This document shows, piece after piece, positions 43,827-52,171 of a stretch of 64,000 bases of DNA. Location: positions 1 through 64,000 of the forward strand of contig DAIMYQ010000002.1 of NCBI GenBank assembly GCA_036734385.1, in the 5' to 3' direction. A model generated the notes under the pieces. The model saw only the letters and a program-made list of their open reading frames with translations. It made no database searches and was not told the origin of the DNA. Positions within the stretch are counted from its first letter, which is position 1. Each line of letters opens with the position of its first letter. Source of the DNA: JAAYPI01 sp036734385. Its GTDB lineage: Bacteria > Bacteroidota > Bacteroidia > Bacteroidales > Paludibacteraceae. The position numbers and the translations under genes were made by a program.

Positions 43827-44236
43827 ATGGAAACCCATAAGTATCATACAAAACAAAAGCAGTTCTCGGCAAATTGTTCTATTGGATAAGTTACGTATAC
43901 TTCCAATGCCGCTACGACAGGTTCGGTTAGGCAAAGATTTCAACAATCTTTCGAAATTTCAGTTGTAACGAGCACTCAAGACGCAAAAACATTAATCTGA
44001 TTGTTTCAGCATATTCGAACCGTACAAGCGATTTTCTTACTCTAAAAGTTGAAAAATTTTCATTTGATGCTTTAACTTACCAATTGTATGATTTAAAAGG
44101 TTCTCTTTTGGAAAACAATAAACTGAAAGAAACCGAAACTTCTATCATCATGAGCAAATTCGTGCCCAACACTTATTTTCTGAAAGTAACCCAAGAAAAA
44201 AAGGAAATTAAGACATTCAAAATCATAAAAAAATAA
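43827..44236 (+). pseudogene. Decayed T9SS type A sorting-domain protein gene
   Basis: The remains of a short type IX secretion cargo gene. In the frame of the ATG at 43827, a TAA (43887-43889) interrupts just before VTYTSNAATTGSVRQRFQQ and SFEISVVT, at a position where relatives have Gln. The frame then ends in TGA at about 43998. One base lower in an A run near 43985, a second frame continues from NLIVSAYSNRTSDFLTLKVE through YQLYDLKGSLLENN to FVPNTYFLKVT and KTFKIIKK, the typical sorting-domain end. The usual YPNPTSD is here YSNRTSD. The signal peptide is not recognisable. At least one stop, one frameshift and several substitutions mark it as dead. Confidence 0.75.
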
Positions 44237-44351
44237 ATGAGTATCGGTAAAACCATACTTCAAAAATAAAACAGTAAAAAAGCACATCTTTTTTTGATAA
44301 AAGAACAACAAAAAGTCTCATTCCATTGGCGATTTTATAAAGTTTTTTTAT

Positions 44352-44378
44352 TAATTTTGCCTTAAGCCAATAAGGCAA
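44352..44378 (+). promoter_or_regulatory. Antiporter promoter -7 element with overlapping palindrome
   Basis: TAATTTTG (44352-44359) matches TAnnTTTG. TTGCCTTA-agccaa-TAAGGCAA (44357-44378) is a perfect 8-bp inverted repeat over its end and the predicted transcription start. The leader to the ATG at 44474 is about 109 nt with no recognised element. Confidence 0.45.
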
Positions 44379-44473
44379 CAAAACTCATGTGCATAACAAG
44401 CTAAAAAAAAGATTCTATGTGGAAGTTTGTGTTGTATACGTAACCAAATTGGTGGCTAATATAACGACCGAGT

Positions 44474-45784
44474 ATGAATTCATCTGTTTCATATTTTGAA
44501 TTACCGCTCTTCACTAATCTGTTGTTGCTTTTAGTCTTTGCGAAGTTTCTTGGCGAAATCTTCGAAAGATTTAAACAACCCGCAATGATTGGTGAAATAT
44601 TGGCAGGTATTATACTCGGACCTACCGTACTTAACATTATTCACAAAACATCCGAAATAAATACGATCTCTGATTTAGGAGTATTCTTCTTGGTTATTAT
44701 TGCGGGCTTACAAATTGATTTTGGTGATATTGTAAAATCATTAAAAGGGAAAAAAATCATCATTTCAATAATGGCGTTTTTTGTACCCTTCATTTCCGGT
44801 CTTTGTGTAGGTCATTTTTTTGATCTGGCTGTAATGCCAACTCTTTTCGTGGGACTATGTATTGCTATAACCGCATTGCCGGTGAGCATCCGAATACTGA
44901 TGGATTTAGGAAAAATCAATTCAGACATCGGAAAAAAAATCATTTCCGTTTCTATATTCGATGATGTTGTAGCACTAACAATTCTCGGTCTTATTCTTAA
45001 TGTAAATAATACAGACCTCTCAGTCAGTTCAATTGTAAAAACATCGGCATTCTCTCTGCTTAAATTGTCGGGTTTTTTATTGTTATTGGTAATTGCTTAC
45101 AGAGCTATTAAACGTGCAACAAATAAGGAAAACTACCTAGAACTTAAATTAGACAAGCTACTGAGCGTTTTAAAAGGGAAAGAATCTCTTTTTGCTCTGT
45201 TCTTTGTATTTGTTTTAATATTTGCCACTATAACAGAATCGTTGGGCTTCCACTTTGTAATAGGATCATTTTTTGCAGCTATGTTAATTAGTGAAAAGTC
45301 CGTTGGAAAGGTGCATTGGGAATCATTTCACAATACAACGAATAGTTTGGCGATGGGATTCCTTTCTCCTATATTTTTTGCGGCTATCGGTTTAGAATTC
45401 AATTTTTATTCCATTCAAAATTACTGGTTACTGATAGCTATATTGCTTGTTTCATACTTCTCTAAAATTGTTGGAGGCTTTGCAGGTGCTCGTATTGCAG
45501 GATTAAACAACAGAATCTCAATAACTATTGGAATGGGTCTAAATGCGAGAGGAATTATGGAATTAGTAATTGCCAATATTGCCTATACATCAGGTTTAAT
45601 GAGCCTTGAAATATTTTCCATGTTAGTCATAATGGGAATTATAACAACTCTATCCACACCTTCTATGCTGAAAAAAGGGTTCGATTTAGCAGAAAAGGGT
45701 CGCCCAAAAAGAAAGCATAGAACAAGGAGTTCGAAAAAACAGTTGCTAAAAACAGAAGCTCATAAATCAACAACAAGCATTTAG
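44474..45784 (+). CDS. CPA2-family (Kef-type) cation:proton antiporter
   Basis: A 436-residue inner membrane protein with about 12 hydrophobic segments. It shows PAMIGEILAGIILGPTVL (about 36-53), FFLVIIAGLQIDF, the paired aspartates in SVSIFDDVVALTIL (near 159-172, the ion site of CPA2 exchangers), and GMGLNARGIMELVIA near 355. The C-terminal tail is short and very basic (RPKRKHRTRSSKK), with no RCK/TrkA domain. Na+ or K+ specificity cannot be decided. It stands alone between a pseudogene and a YjdI-like gene. Confidence 0.9.
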   Translation: MNSSVSYFELPLFTNLLLLLVFAKFLGEIFERFKQPAMIGEILAGIILGPTVLNIIHKTSEINTISDLGVFFLVIIAGLQIDFGDIVKSLKGKKIIISIMAFFVPFISGLCVGHFFDLAVMPTLFVGLCIAITALPVSIRILMDLGKINSDIGKKIISVSIFDDVVALTILGLILNVNNTDLSVSSIVKTSAFSLLKLSGFLLLLVIAYRAIKRATNKENYLELKLDKLLSVLKGKESLFALFFVFVLIFATITESLGFHFVIGSFFAAMLISEKSVGKVHWESFHNTTNSLAMGFLSPIFFAAIGLEFNFYSIQNYWLLIAILLVSYFSKIVGGFAGARIAGLNNRISITIGMGLNARGIMELVIANIAYTSGLMSLEIFSMLVIMGIITTLSTPSMLKKGFDLAEKGRPKRKHRTRSSKKQLLKTEAHKSTTSI

Positions 45785-45892
45785 AGCTTATTCTTAAAGC
45801 TATTTCTCTAAAAGTTTTTTATGAATAAGTGATAATAATGCGAAAAAACACTATTTTTACCCGCAAACCTTTTTAATAACCCGCATTACTTT

Positions 45893-45920
45893 CTTTCTAA
45901 AAATGTGGAAAATTAGAAAG
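45893..45920. promoter_or_regulatory. Inverted repeat before the YjdI-like gene
   Basis: CTTTCTAA (45893-45900) and TTAGAAAG (45913-45920) are perfect 8-bp arms 12 nt apart, about 58 nt before the start codon at 45978. It may be an operator. The -7 element of this gene is not clear. Confidence 0.35.
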
Positions 45921-45977
45921 TACCGAATTTGCAAATTTCCCTTTAGATTCTTTTAAAAGACATTAAAAAAACAGAAA

Positions 45978-46202
45978 ATGGACAGATACAATATCACAAA
46001 AAAATACACAAATGAGCAGATAACAGTTGTTTGGCAATCAGGCAAATGCACCCATTCGGGTAATTGTGTGCGATTCTGCTCCGAAGTTTTTCACCCTGCC
46101 AATCTTCCTTGGATTACGATGGAAAGTGCTTCGACGGAAAAAATTATTGAAACCGTGAATACATGTCCATCGGGAGCCTTAACTTATTATAAAAATAAAT
46201 GA
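45978..46202 (+). CDS. YjdI-like divergent [4Fe-4S] mono-cluster protein
   Basis: A 74-residue soluble protein with four cysteines positioned for an iron-sulfur cluster: GKCTHSGNCVRFC (near 22-34) and VNTCPSGAL (near 60-68). FHPANLPWI is the family's middle signature. The family (PF06902 type) includes E. coli YjdI; its function is not established. The last 4 nt overlap the start of the following esterase gene. Confidence 0.85.
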   Translation: MDRYNITKKYTNEQITVVWQSGKCTHSGNCVRFCSEVFHPANLPWITMESASTEKIIETVNTCPSGALTYYKNK

Positions 46203-47134
46203 AAAAAATTTTTATACTTTTATTACTTTCTATGAGTAGTAATTTATTTGCAGAACCAAAAGGTATCAAACCGAATCTAACACTTTCAACAGGAACTGTT
46301 GAACGGTTTGAAAATTTTAATTCCAAATATATCTCTGCTCGCAATGTAGATGTTTGGTTACCGGATAATTATAATCCTAAGAATAAATATTCTGTTTTGT
46401 ATATGCACGACGGTCAAATGCTTTTTGATGCATCAACAACATGGAACAAGCAAGAATGGGGTGTTGACGAAGTAATAGGCAAACTGATTGCAGAAGGAGC
46501 AATAAAACCATGCATAGTAGTGGGCATTTGGAACTCGGGAATAAATAGACACTCCGATTATTTTCCGCAAAAACCTTTCGAACAACTTTCAAAAGAAAAA
46601 CAAGATTCCCTTATAAGTCGGGGAAAACGCTACAAAGACATTTCTTTATTTGCCAACGGAATTCAATCAGACAATTACTTAAAATTTATTGTATACGAAT
46701 TAAAACCATTTATTGACAAAACTTATTCAACAAAGAAAAAAGCGAAAGATACATTCATGGCCGGTTCAAGTATGGGCGGATTAATTTCCATGTATGCCAT
46801 TTGTGAATATCCAAAAGTATTCGGCGGTGCAGCTTGCCTTTCAACGCACTGGATAGGTAGCCACCCAACAGAAAACAACCCAATGCCCGAACAGTTTTGT
46901 ATTTATTTAAAAAATAATTTGCCAAATCCGAAAAACCATAAGTTGTATTTTGATTATGGAACAAAAACATTAGATGCTCAATATGAACCTTTTCAGAAAA
47001 AAGTAGATGCTATTATGGAAGAAAAAAAATTCAAAAAAAATTGGACAACAATAAAATTTAATGGACTAGACCACTCGGAAAAATCATGGAATAAAAGGTT
47101 GCATATTCCTATACTATTTTTACTCGGACAATAA
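46199..47134 (+). CDS. Exported esterase-D-like alpha/beta hydrolase
   Basis: A 311-residue protein with a signal peptide (FILLLLSMSSNLFAEP). It has the PF00756 esterase fold: VLYMHDGQMLF (about 63-73), the nucleophile elbow MAGSSMGGLIS (Ser near 191), an Asp near DYGTKTLDA and the catalytic His in GLDHSEKSW (near 297). Relatives include ferric-enterobactin-type and feruloyl esterases, so the substrate is open. It overlaps the Fe-S protein gene by 4 nt and precedes a DoxX gene by 36 nt. Confidence 0.85.
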   Translation: MKKIFILLLLSMSSNLFAEPKGIKPNLTLSTGTVERFENFNSKYISARNVDVWLPDNYNPKNKYSVLYMHDGQMLFDASTTWNKQEWGVDEVIGKLIAEGAIKPCIVVGIWNSGINRHSDYFPQKPFEQLSKEKQDSLISRGKRYKDISLFANGIQSDNYLKFIVYELKPFIDKTYSTKKKAKDTFMAGSSMGGLISMYAICEYPKVFGGAACLSTHWIGSHPTENNPMPEQFCIYLKNNLPNPKNHKLYFDYGTKTLDAQYEPFQKKVDAIMEEKKFKKNWTTIKFNGLDHSEKSWNKRLHIPILFLLGQ

Positions 47135-47170
47135 GCTAACGAAAAACACTGACAGATAAATCAATACAAT

Positions 47171-47632
47171 ATGGAAAATTCAAAAGCAAAATCTTGTTGT
47201 ATAAGCAAAGACAGCCTGTACAATTGTGGCATACTGCTATTTCGTTGCATTGTTGGGGGATTCATGCTAACACACGGTTGGCAAAAATTACAAAACTTTG
47301 ATATGTTAAGCACTGTTTTCCCCGATCCTTTAGGAGTAGGTTCTACTATATCATTGGTGCTAATTATTTTGGCTGAATTTGGATGTTCTTTACTTATTAT
47401 CATAGGATTATTTACACGATTGGCAACCCTTCCGCTTATTTTTGGCATGGCAGTTGCGGCCATCTTTGTACATGCCAACGATCCATTTGCAACAAAGGAA
47501 CTTGCATTTTTATATATGGCTCTTTACGTTGTTGTGAGTATTGTGGGAGGCGGAAAATATTCTCTGGATAACGTTTTTCTCAACTTTTGTTCAAAGAAAT
47601 ATAATAATCGTTGCTGTCATTCCAAAAAGTAG
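47171..47632 (+). CDS. DoxX family membrane protein
   Basis: A 153-residue protein with four hydrophobic segments. It shows LFRCIVGGFMLTHGWQKLQN near the N-terminus, LVLIILAEFGCSLLIIIGLF and FGMAVAAIFVHAN, the usual DoxX/YphA layout. Cysteines cluster at both ends (SCCIS and CCHSKK). The family is linked to redox or quinone chemistry in a few cases, but most members are uncharacterised. It is probably the last gene of the unit starting at the YjdI-like gene. Confidence 0.88.
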   Translation: MENSKAKSCCISKDSLYNCGILLFRCIVGGFMLTHGWQKLQNFDMLSTVFPDPLGVGSTISLVLIILAEFGCSLLIIIGLFTRLATLPLIFGMAVAAIFVHANDPFATKELAFLYMALYVVVSIVGGGKYSLDNVFLNFCSKKYNNRCCHSKK

Positions 47633-47669
47633 AAACCATTGGATTATTATATGAATTCAAAAAAATAAT

Positions 47670-47677
47670 TAACTTTG
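47670..47677 (+). promoter_or_regulatory. Promoter -7 element for the lemA-TPM unit
   Basis: TAACTTTG matches TAnnTTTG, 47 nt before the lemA ATG at 47725. Confidence 0.55.
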
Positions 47678-47724
47678 TAAATAAACTTTCTTACTGTTAA
47701 ACATCATTTAAAAATATAACTTAT

Positions 47725-48303
47725 ATGAAAAAGTCTCTTATTATTGTTTTAGCCATTGCTGGATTAGTTGCTATTTTATTCTTTTGGGGAATAGGTGTTT
47801 ACAATAAGTTGGTTACTTTAGACGAAGCTGTACCGGCACAATGGGCACAAGTAGAAAATGCGTACAAACGCCGTTCCGACTTGATTCCTAACTTAGTAAA
47901 TACAGTTAAAGGATATGCACAACACGAAAGCAGTACATTTGAAGCTGTTATTGCCGCTCGTGCAAAGGCAACTCAAATCACGGTAGATCCGACAAATCTT
48001 ACTCCCGAAAAATTACAGCAATACCAAGCTGCACAGGGGCAAATTCAAGCAGCTTTAGGAAAATTACTTATGATTCAGGAAAATTATCCCGAATTGAAAG
48101 CCAACCAAAACTTTCTTGAACTACAAGCTCAATTGGAAGGAACCGAAAACCGAATTAGTACGGAAAGACACCGTTTTAATGAAGCTGCACAAAACTTCAA
48201 TAGCATGATTCGTCGTTTTCCGGGTATGCTTTTCGGTTTTGAAAAAAGAGCATATTTTGAAGCTACTGAAGCAGAAATGGCAACCCCTAAAGTAACATTC
48301 TAA
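47725..48303 (+). CDS. lemA: LemA family protein
   Basis: A 192-residue protein with one N-terminal transmembrane helix (about 4-24) and a cytoplasm- or periplasm-facing helical bundle. It shows LDEAVPAQWAQVENAYKRRS, DLIPNLVNTVKGYA (about 53-66), the coiled FEAVIAARAKATQ, and the C-terminal ENRISTERHRFNEAAQNFN with FPGMLFGF. Its function is unknown; it is commonly paired with TPM-domain genes, as here. Its stop overlaps the start of the next gene by one base. Confidence 0.93.
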   Translation: MKKSLIIVLAIAGLVAILFFWGIGVYNKLVTLDEAVPAQWAQVENAYKRRSDLIPNLVNTVKGYAQHESSTFEAVIAARAKATQITVDPTNLTPEKLQQYQAAQGQIQAALGKLLMIQENYPELKANQNFLELQAQLEGTENRISTERHRFNEAAQNFNSMIRRFPGMLFGFEKRAYFEATEAEMATPKVTF

Positions 48304-48755
48304 TGAATCCAAGAAAATTCTTCACTCTTGAGCAACAAAATGCCATTGAACAAGCTATTGAGGATGCTGAAAAACTAACATCCGGTGAAATTCGTTTGCA
48401 TATTGATAAAGAATGTAAAGGTGATCCTATAGATTGTGCGATTGAAATATTCAAAAAACTGGAAATGGATAAAACAGAGCTTCGTAACGGAGTCTTGTTT
48501 TATCTTTCAATTGATGATCGTAAATTTGCTATCATTGGCGATAAAGGTATAAATGAAAAAGTCCCCAAAGATTTCTGGGATAATATACACAAAACATCTA
48601 TAACTTATTTTCAGCAACAAAAATTTACTGAAGGTCTTACTTTCTCTATATTCAAGGCTGGAAGACAATTGGCAAAATATTTTCCTATTCAAAGTAATGA
48701 CACCAATGAATTGACAAACAAAATTTCGTTTGAAAAAGAAACTGAAAATGAATAA
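48303..48755 (+). CDS. TPM-domain protein, short form
   Basis: A 150-residue soluble TPM (TLP18.3/Psb32/MOLO-1) domain protein without a signal peptide. It shows IEQAIEDAEKLTSGEIRLHI (about 14-33), LRNGVLFYLSIDDRKFAIIG (about 60-79), GINEKVPKDFWDNI and FTEGLTFSIFKAGRQLAKYF. It sits between lemA and a second, exported TPM gene and overlaps the next start. TPM domains have a Rossmann-like fold and in some cases show acid phosphatase activity; the role here is not known. Confidence 0.88.
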   Translation: MNPRKFFTLEQQNAIEQAIEDAEKLTSGEIRLHIDKECKGDPIDCAIEIFKKLEMDKTELRNGVLFYLSIDDRKFAIIGDKGINEKVPKDFWDNIHKTSITYFQQQKFTEGLTFSIFKAGRQLAKYFPIQSNDTNELTNKISFEKETENE

Positions 48756-49506
48756 AAGATTTTATATAGTATTTTTATTTGCAGTATTATCTGTAAATAT
48801 CTTTGCACAAATACCGGATCAACCCAAACCGGCACGTTTGGTAAACGATTTTGCAGGGCTTTTCACACCTCAACAACAAGCTCAATTGGAACAATTTTTA
48901 GTAATGGTAGACGATTCAACATCCAATCAAATAGCAGTTGTCACAGTCAATGACTTGGGTGGTTATGACAAAGCACAATTTGCCACTGAATTGGGACAAA
49001 AATGGAAAGTTGGTAACGGAAAATTTGACAATGGAATTGTTTTTTTAATTAAACCTAAAAAAGGCAATCAATCCGGAGAAGTTTTTATTGCAGTAGGCTA
49101 CGGATTGGAAAGTGCCATACCGGATGCTACTACGAAACGAATAGTAGAACAAATCACAATTCCGTATTTTAAACAAAATGATTATTTCAATGGCACAGCT
49201 GCCACAGTAGATTACTTGTATAAAATTGCAAAAGGAGAAATTAATGTTTCCAAAGAAAAAGAACGAGGAAATCTTTTAGGCTATATCATTTTAGGTATTG
49301 TTCTTTTTGTTATCATTCTTTTATCAAGTAGGTCAAACAACAAACCAAATAAAAATAACAGACATACTACTTACGGATCTGCAGGCCTTCCATGGCTATT
49401 CATGGGAAGTGGTCGTGGCATAGGTGGAAGTTCTTCCGGAGGAAGCAGTTTTGGTGGTTTTGGTGGAGGTAGCTTTGGTGGAGGTGGAGCTGGTGGAAGT
49501 TGGTAA
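48748..49506 (+). CDS. TPM-domain membrane protein with Gly/Ser-rich tail
   Basis: A 252-residue protein with a signal peptide (YIVFLFAVLSVNIFAQ), an exported TPM domain (about 25-165; NDFAGLFTPQQQAQLEQFL, DNGIVFLIKPK, VGYGLESAIPDATTKRI), one transmembrane helix (about 180-200) and a cytoplasmic tail that ends in repeated GGSSF/GGGSFGG. This is the YgcG/BA42-type architecture. The ATG at 48748 is chosen since it begins a clean signal peptide and overlaps the previous stop. pabB follows 13 nt later. Confidence 0.9.
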   Translation: MNKRFYIVFLFAVLSVNIFAQIPDQPKPARLVNDFAGLFTPQQQAQLEQFLVMVDDSTSNQIAVVTVNDLGGYDKAQFATELGQKWKVGNGKFDNGIVFLIKPKKGNQSGEVFIAVGYGLESAIPDATTKRIVEQITIPYFKQNDYFNGTAATVDYLYKIAKGEINVSKEKERGNLLGYIILGIVLFVIILLSSRSNNKPNKNNRHTTYGSAGLPWLFMGSGRGIGGSSSGGSSFGGFGGGSFGGGGAGGSW

Positions 49507-49519
49507 TAAGGCATATCAA

Positions 49520-50525
49520 ATGTCAATATCTTCATTACCAATAATAAAAGCCAATGATGCTCGTAAAAAAATCAATATATTAGCATCTCAAGGGAGTTCA
49601 TTTTTTTTTGCAATTGATTTCAGCATGGAAAATGCTATCGTTTTAACTGAAAATGAACAGGATACTGAGTTTATTCGTTTCAATATAAATGGTTTTACGA
49701 ACGAAAAAAAAAGTTCGGAAAAAAAAGAAATAGGAAAAATACAATGGGATATTTTTCCTATTTCTTTTGAACAATACCGTCATAAATTCAATTCCGTCAT
49801 AAAAGAAATTCAATTGGGAAATTCCTTCCTCATTAATCTCACACAACCGACAAAAATCAACCATAATACTTCCCTACTTTCTATCTACAAATACGCCTCA
49901 GCTAAATACAAAGTATGGTTGAAAGATACATTTTTGGTACTTTCTCCGGAGCCCTTTATCCGTACTCAAGGTAAAAAAATCAGTTCTTTCCCTATGAAAG
50001 GAACAATAGATGCTTCCATTCCAAACGCAGAAAAAATAATTCTTAATAACCCGAAAGAAATGGCTGAACATGCAACTATTGTGGACTTAATACGCAATGA
50101 TTTAAGTATAGTAGCAAGTAATATATATGTAAAAAAATACCGTTATATAGAAAAGATTACCACATTGCAAAAAGATTTACTACAGGTAAGTTCTGAGATT
50201 TCAGGAACACTGCCTGACGAATATAATAAACACATGGGTGATATCTTATTTAAGTTATTACCCGCGGGTTCTATAAGTGGTGCTCCAAAACATAAAACAC
50301 TGGATATTATAGCGACTACAGAAGGATATGAACGTGGATTTTACACAGGAGTGAGTCTGTGGCTATTTTGACGGAGAAAATATGGAAAGTGCCGTTATGA
50401 TACGTTTTGTGGAAGAAAAAAACAAAACTTTTATTTTTAAAAGTGGTGGGGGCATAACTGCCCAAAGTGACGTAAAAAAAGAATATGAAGAATTAATAAA
50501 CAAAGTATATGTGCCTGTTTTTTGA
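49520..50525 (+). pseudogene. pabB: Aminodeoxychorismate synthase component I with a frameshift
   Basis: A PabB-type chorismate-utilising enzyme for 4-aminobenzoate (folate) synthesis. Signatures run in frame from MSISSLPIIKANDARKK through NSFLINLTQPTKI, FPMKGTIDASIPNA, HATIVDLIRNDLS and LLPAGSISGAPKHKTLDII to GFYTGV near 50350. There the frame shifts (between 50353 and 50358) and ends in TGA at 50369. The +1 frame continues with CGYFDGENMESAVMIRFVEE and FKSGGGITAQSDV to a stop at 50523-50525. An extra AGTC would explain it. The 17-nt overlap with pabC is intact, so either a recent mutation or a sequencing error is likely. Confidence 0.85.
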
Positions 50526-51102
50526 CTGCATACAGCTAAAAGATGGTTATTTTAAACGACTTAATTATCATCAAGAACGTGCCAATAAAGCTTTAGCTGA
50601 AATATTCCCGGAAATTAAACCCTTTTCTCTGAAGAGCTATTTACAACAATTGGAAATTCCCAATCAAGGACTTTATAAGTGTAAAATTACATATAATAGC
50701 AGCATTCAACATATCGAATTTATTCCATATCAAGTTAAACCTATAAAAACACTAAAACTGGTAAATACCGATATTAAGTCACACCCGTTCAAATTAGTAG
50801 ATAGGAGTTCTTTTACAAAATTTACTGAACAAAGAGATACTTGTGACGATGTGCTACTTGTAAGAAATGGACTACTAACTGATACTTCTATTTGTAATAT
50901 TGCACTATTTGATGGTTCAAACTGGGCGACTCCACGTACTCCCCTTATTTACGGAACCAATAGAGCATACCTTTTGGAGAAAGGATTTGTGGTAGAAAAA
51001 GACATATTCGCTAGCCATTTGGCTAATTATCAAAAAATCACACTTTTTAATGCCTTGATTGATTTTCAAGAAATAATCATAGATATTGATTCCATTTACT
51101 AA
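50509..51102 (+). CDS. pabC: Aminodeoxychorismate lyase-like class IV aminotransferase
   Basis: A 197-residue PLP enzyme of fold type IV that would finish 4-aminobenzoate synthesis after PabB. It shows GLYKCKITYNSS, the catalytic lysine region FKLVDRSSFTKFTEQR (near 93-108), DDVLLVRNGLLTDTSICNIA and TPLIYGTNRAYLL. Its short length is usual for Bacteroidetes PabC. It overlaps the 3' end of the frameshifted pabB by 17 nt and ends the lemA-TPM-pabB-pabC run. Confidence 0.85.
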   Translation: MCLFFDCIQLKDGYFKRLNYHQERANKALAEIFPEIKPFSLKSYLQQLEIPNQGLYKCKITYNSSIQHIEFIPYQVKPIKTLKLVNTDIKSHPFKLVDRSSFTKFTEQRDTCDDVLLVRNGLLTDTSICNIALFDGSNWATPRTPLIYGTNRAYLLEKGFVVEKDIFASHLANYQKITLFNALIDFQEIIIDIDSIY

Positions 51103-51173
51103 TTTCTAAACAATTTACCTATAGATATATCTGACTTTTTCACCATTTCCTGAAATAATTAAATTATCTTACC

Positions 51174-51181
51174 TATATTTG
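51174..51181 (+). promoter_or_regulatory. Promoter -7 element for the acyltransferase gene
   Basis: TATATTTG matches TAnnTTTG, 106 nt before the ATG at 51288. The leader holds a 13-codon frame at 51250-51291 that overlaps the start codon. Confidence 0.5.
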
Positions 51182-51287
51182 CGATCCTTAAGGTTCATCG
51201 TTTACAACTTTTCTGTACGTGATTTTGCTCAAAGGCTGAGTTATAAGACATGGTTGTTACTTTTCAAAAAGAAAAATTATTTATAGC

Positions 51288-52091
51288 ATGAAGTACGTAG
51301 ATTTAGACAAAGAAATCAAGAACAGCAATTCCACCATCTTAAAAATATTACCTAGTTTTTTTGTTAACTGGATGAAGCTAATCATTAAACAAGAAGAAAT
51401 AAATCGCATTCTTACTAAATATGAGGGCTATCAAGGCGTTGATTTTCTTCCCAAAATAATAGAAGAATTAAATCTAAAGGTTCAAATCGAGGGGCTTGAG
51501 AATTTACCGGAAAATGGCAAATGTTTTTTTGTAGCCAACCATCCTTTCGGATTTGTTGATGGATTAATATTAACACATACTGTTGGAACAAAATATGGTA
51601 CACTAAAAGCTATCGGAAACGAGTTTTTCACACTTGCTCCTCACTTGAGACCTATTATAGCAGCCGTCAATGTTTTTGGAACTAACCCCAAAGATTATCT
51701 AGTTGAACTGGAAAATGTATTTGAATCAGATTCGCCTATTACACATTTTCCTGCAGGTTCAGTTTCTAGGGTAAGAAAAGGAAAAATTCGAGACAAGGAT
51801 TGGCACAAAAGTTTTATCAAACAAGCTTCGAAATACCAACGAGATATCGTTCCTTTTCACTTCATCGGAAGAAATTCTATGCTTTTTTACTCCATCTATA
51901 TGGTACGAACATTGCTTAGAATAAACGTTAACATTGAACTCATGCTATTACCTTACGAAATATTTCACAAAAAAAATAAAACCGTACAAGTTCGAATTGG
52001 CAAACCAATTTCTTACAATACATTTGACGACTCAAGACCCCATAAAGAATGGGCTCAATATGTAAAGGAGCAAGTATATCTCTTAAACTAA
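51288..52091 (+). CDS. PlsC-like glycerolipid acyltransferase
   Basis: A 267-residue acyltransferase of the 1-acylglycerol-3-phosphate/ornithine-lipid type. It shows an NHX4D-type site NHPFGFVDG (near 83-91), AIGNEFFTLAPHLRPI, a FPAGSVSR in place of the usual FPEGTRS, and IVPFHFIGRNS. No signal peptide is present; membrane association is likely peripheral. The acceptor lipid cannot be assigned. It is convergent with the zinc-ribbon gene. Confidence 0.82.
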   Translation: MKYVDLDKEIKNSNSTILKILPSFFVNWMKLIIKQEEINRILTKYEGYQGVDFLPKIIEELNLKVQIEGLENLPENGKCFFVANHPFGFVDGLILTHTVGTKYGTLKAIGNEFFTLAPHLRPIIAAVNVFGTNPKDYLVELENVFESDSPITHFPAGSVSRVRKGKIRDKDWHKSFIKQASKYQRDIVPFHFIGRNSMLFYSIYMVRTLLRINVNIELMLLPYEIFHKKNKTVQVRIGKPISYNTFDDSRPHKEWAQYVKEQVYLLN

Positions 52092-52121
52092 AAGACTATG
52101 TAATATTTGTAACATATAAAA

Positions 52122-52151
52122 AAGGTCTGAATTAGAAATAATTCAGACCTT
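52122..52151. terminator. Bidirectional terminator between convergent genes
   Basis: AAGGTCTGAATTA / TAATTCAGACCTT, a perfect 13-bp stem with a 4-nt loop, lies between the acyltransferase and the convergent zinc-ribbon gene. Confidence 0.88.
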
Positions 52152-52171
52152 CGTATTTTAATCAAATTCTA

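Noticed and set aside
49424..49519. Earlier start for pabB inside the TPM gene
   Set aside because: The sequence is the Gly/Ser-rich tail of the TPM protein read in another frame; homology begins at the ATG at 49520.
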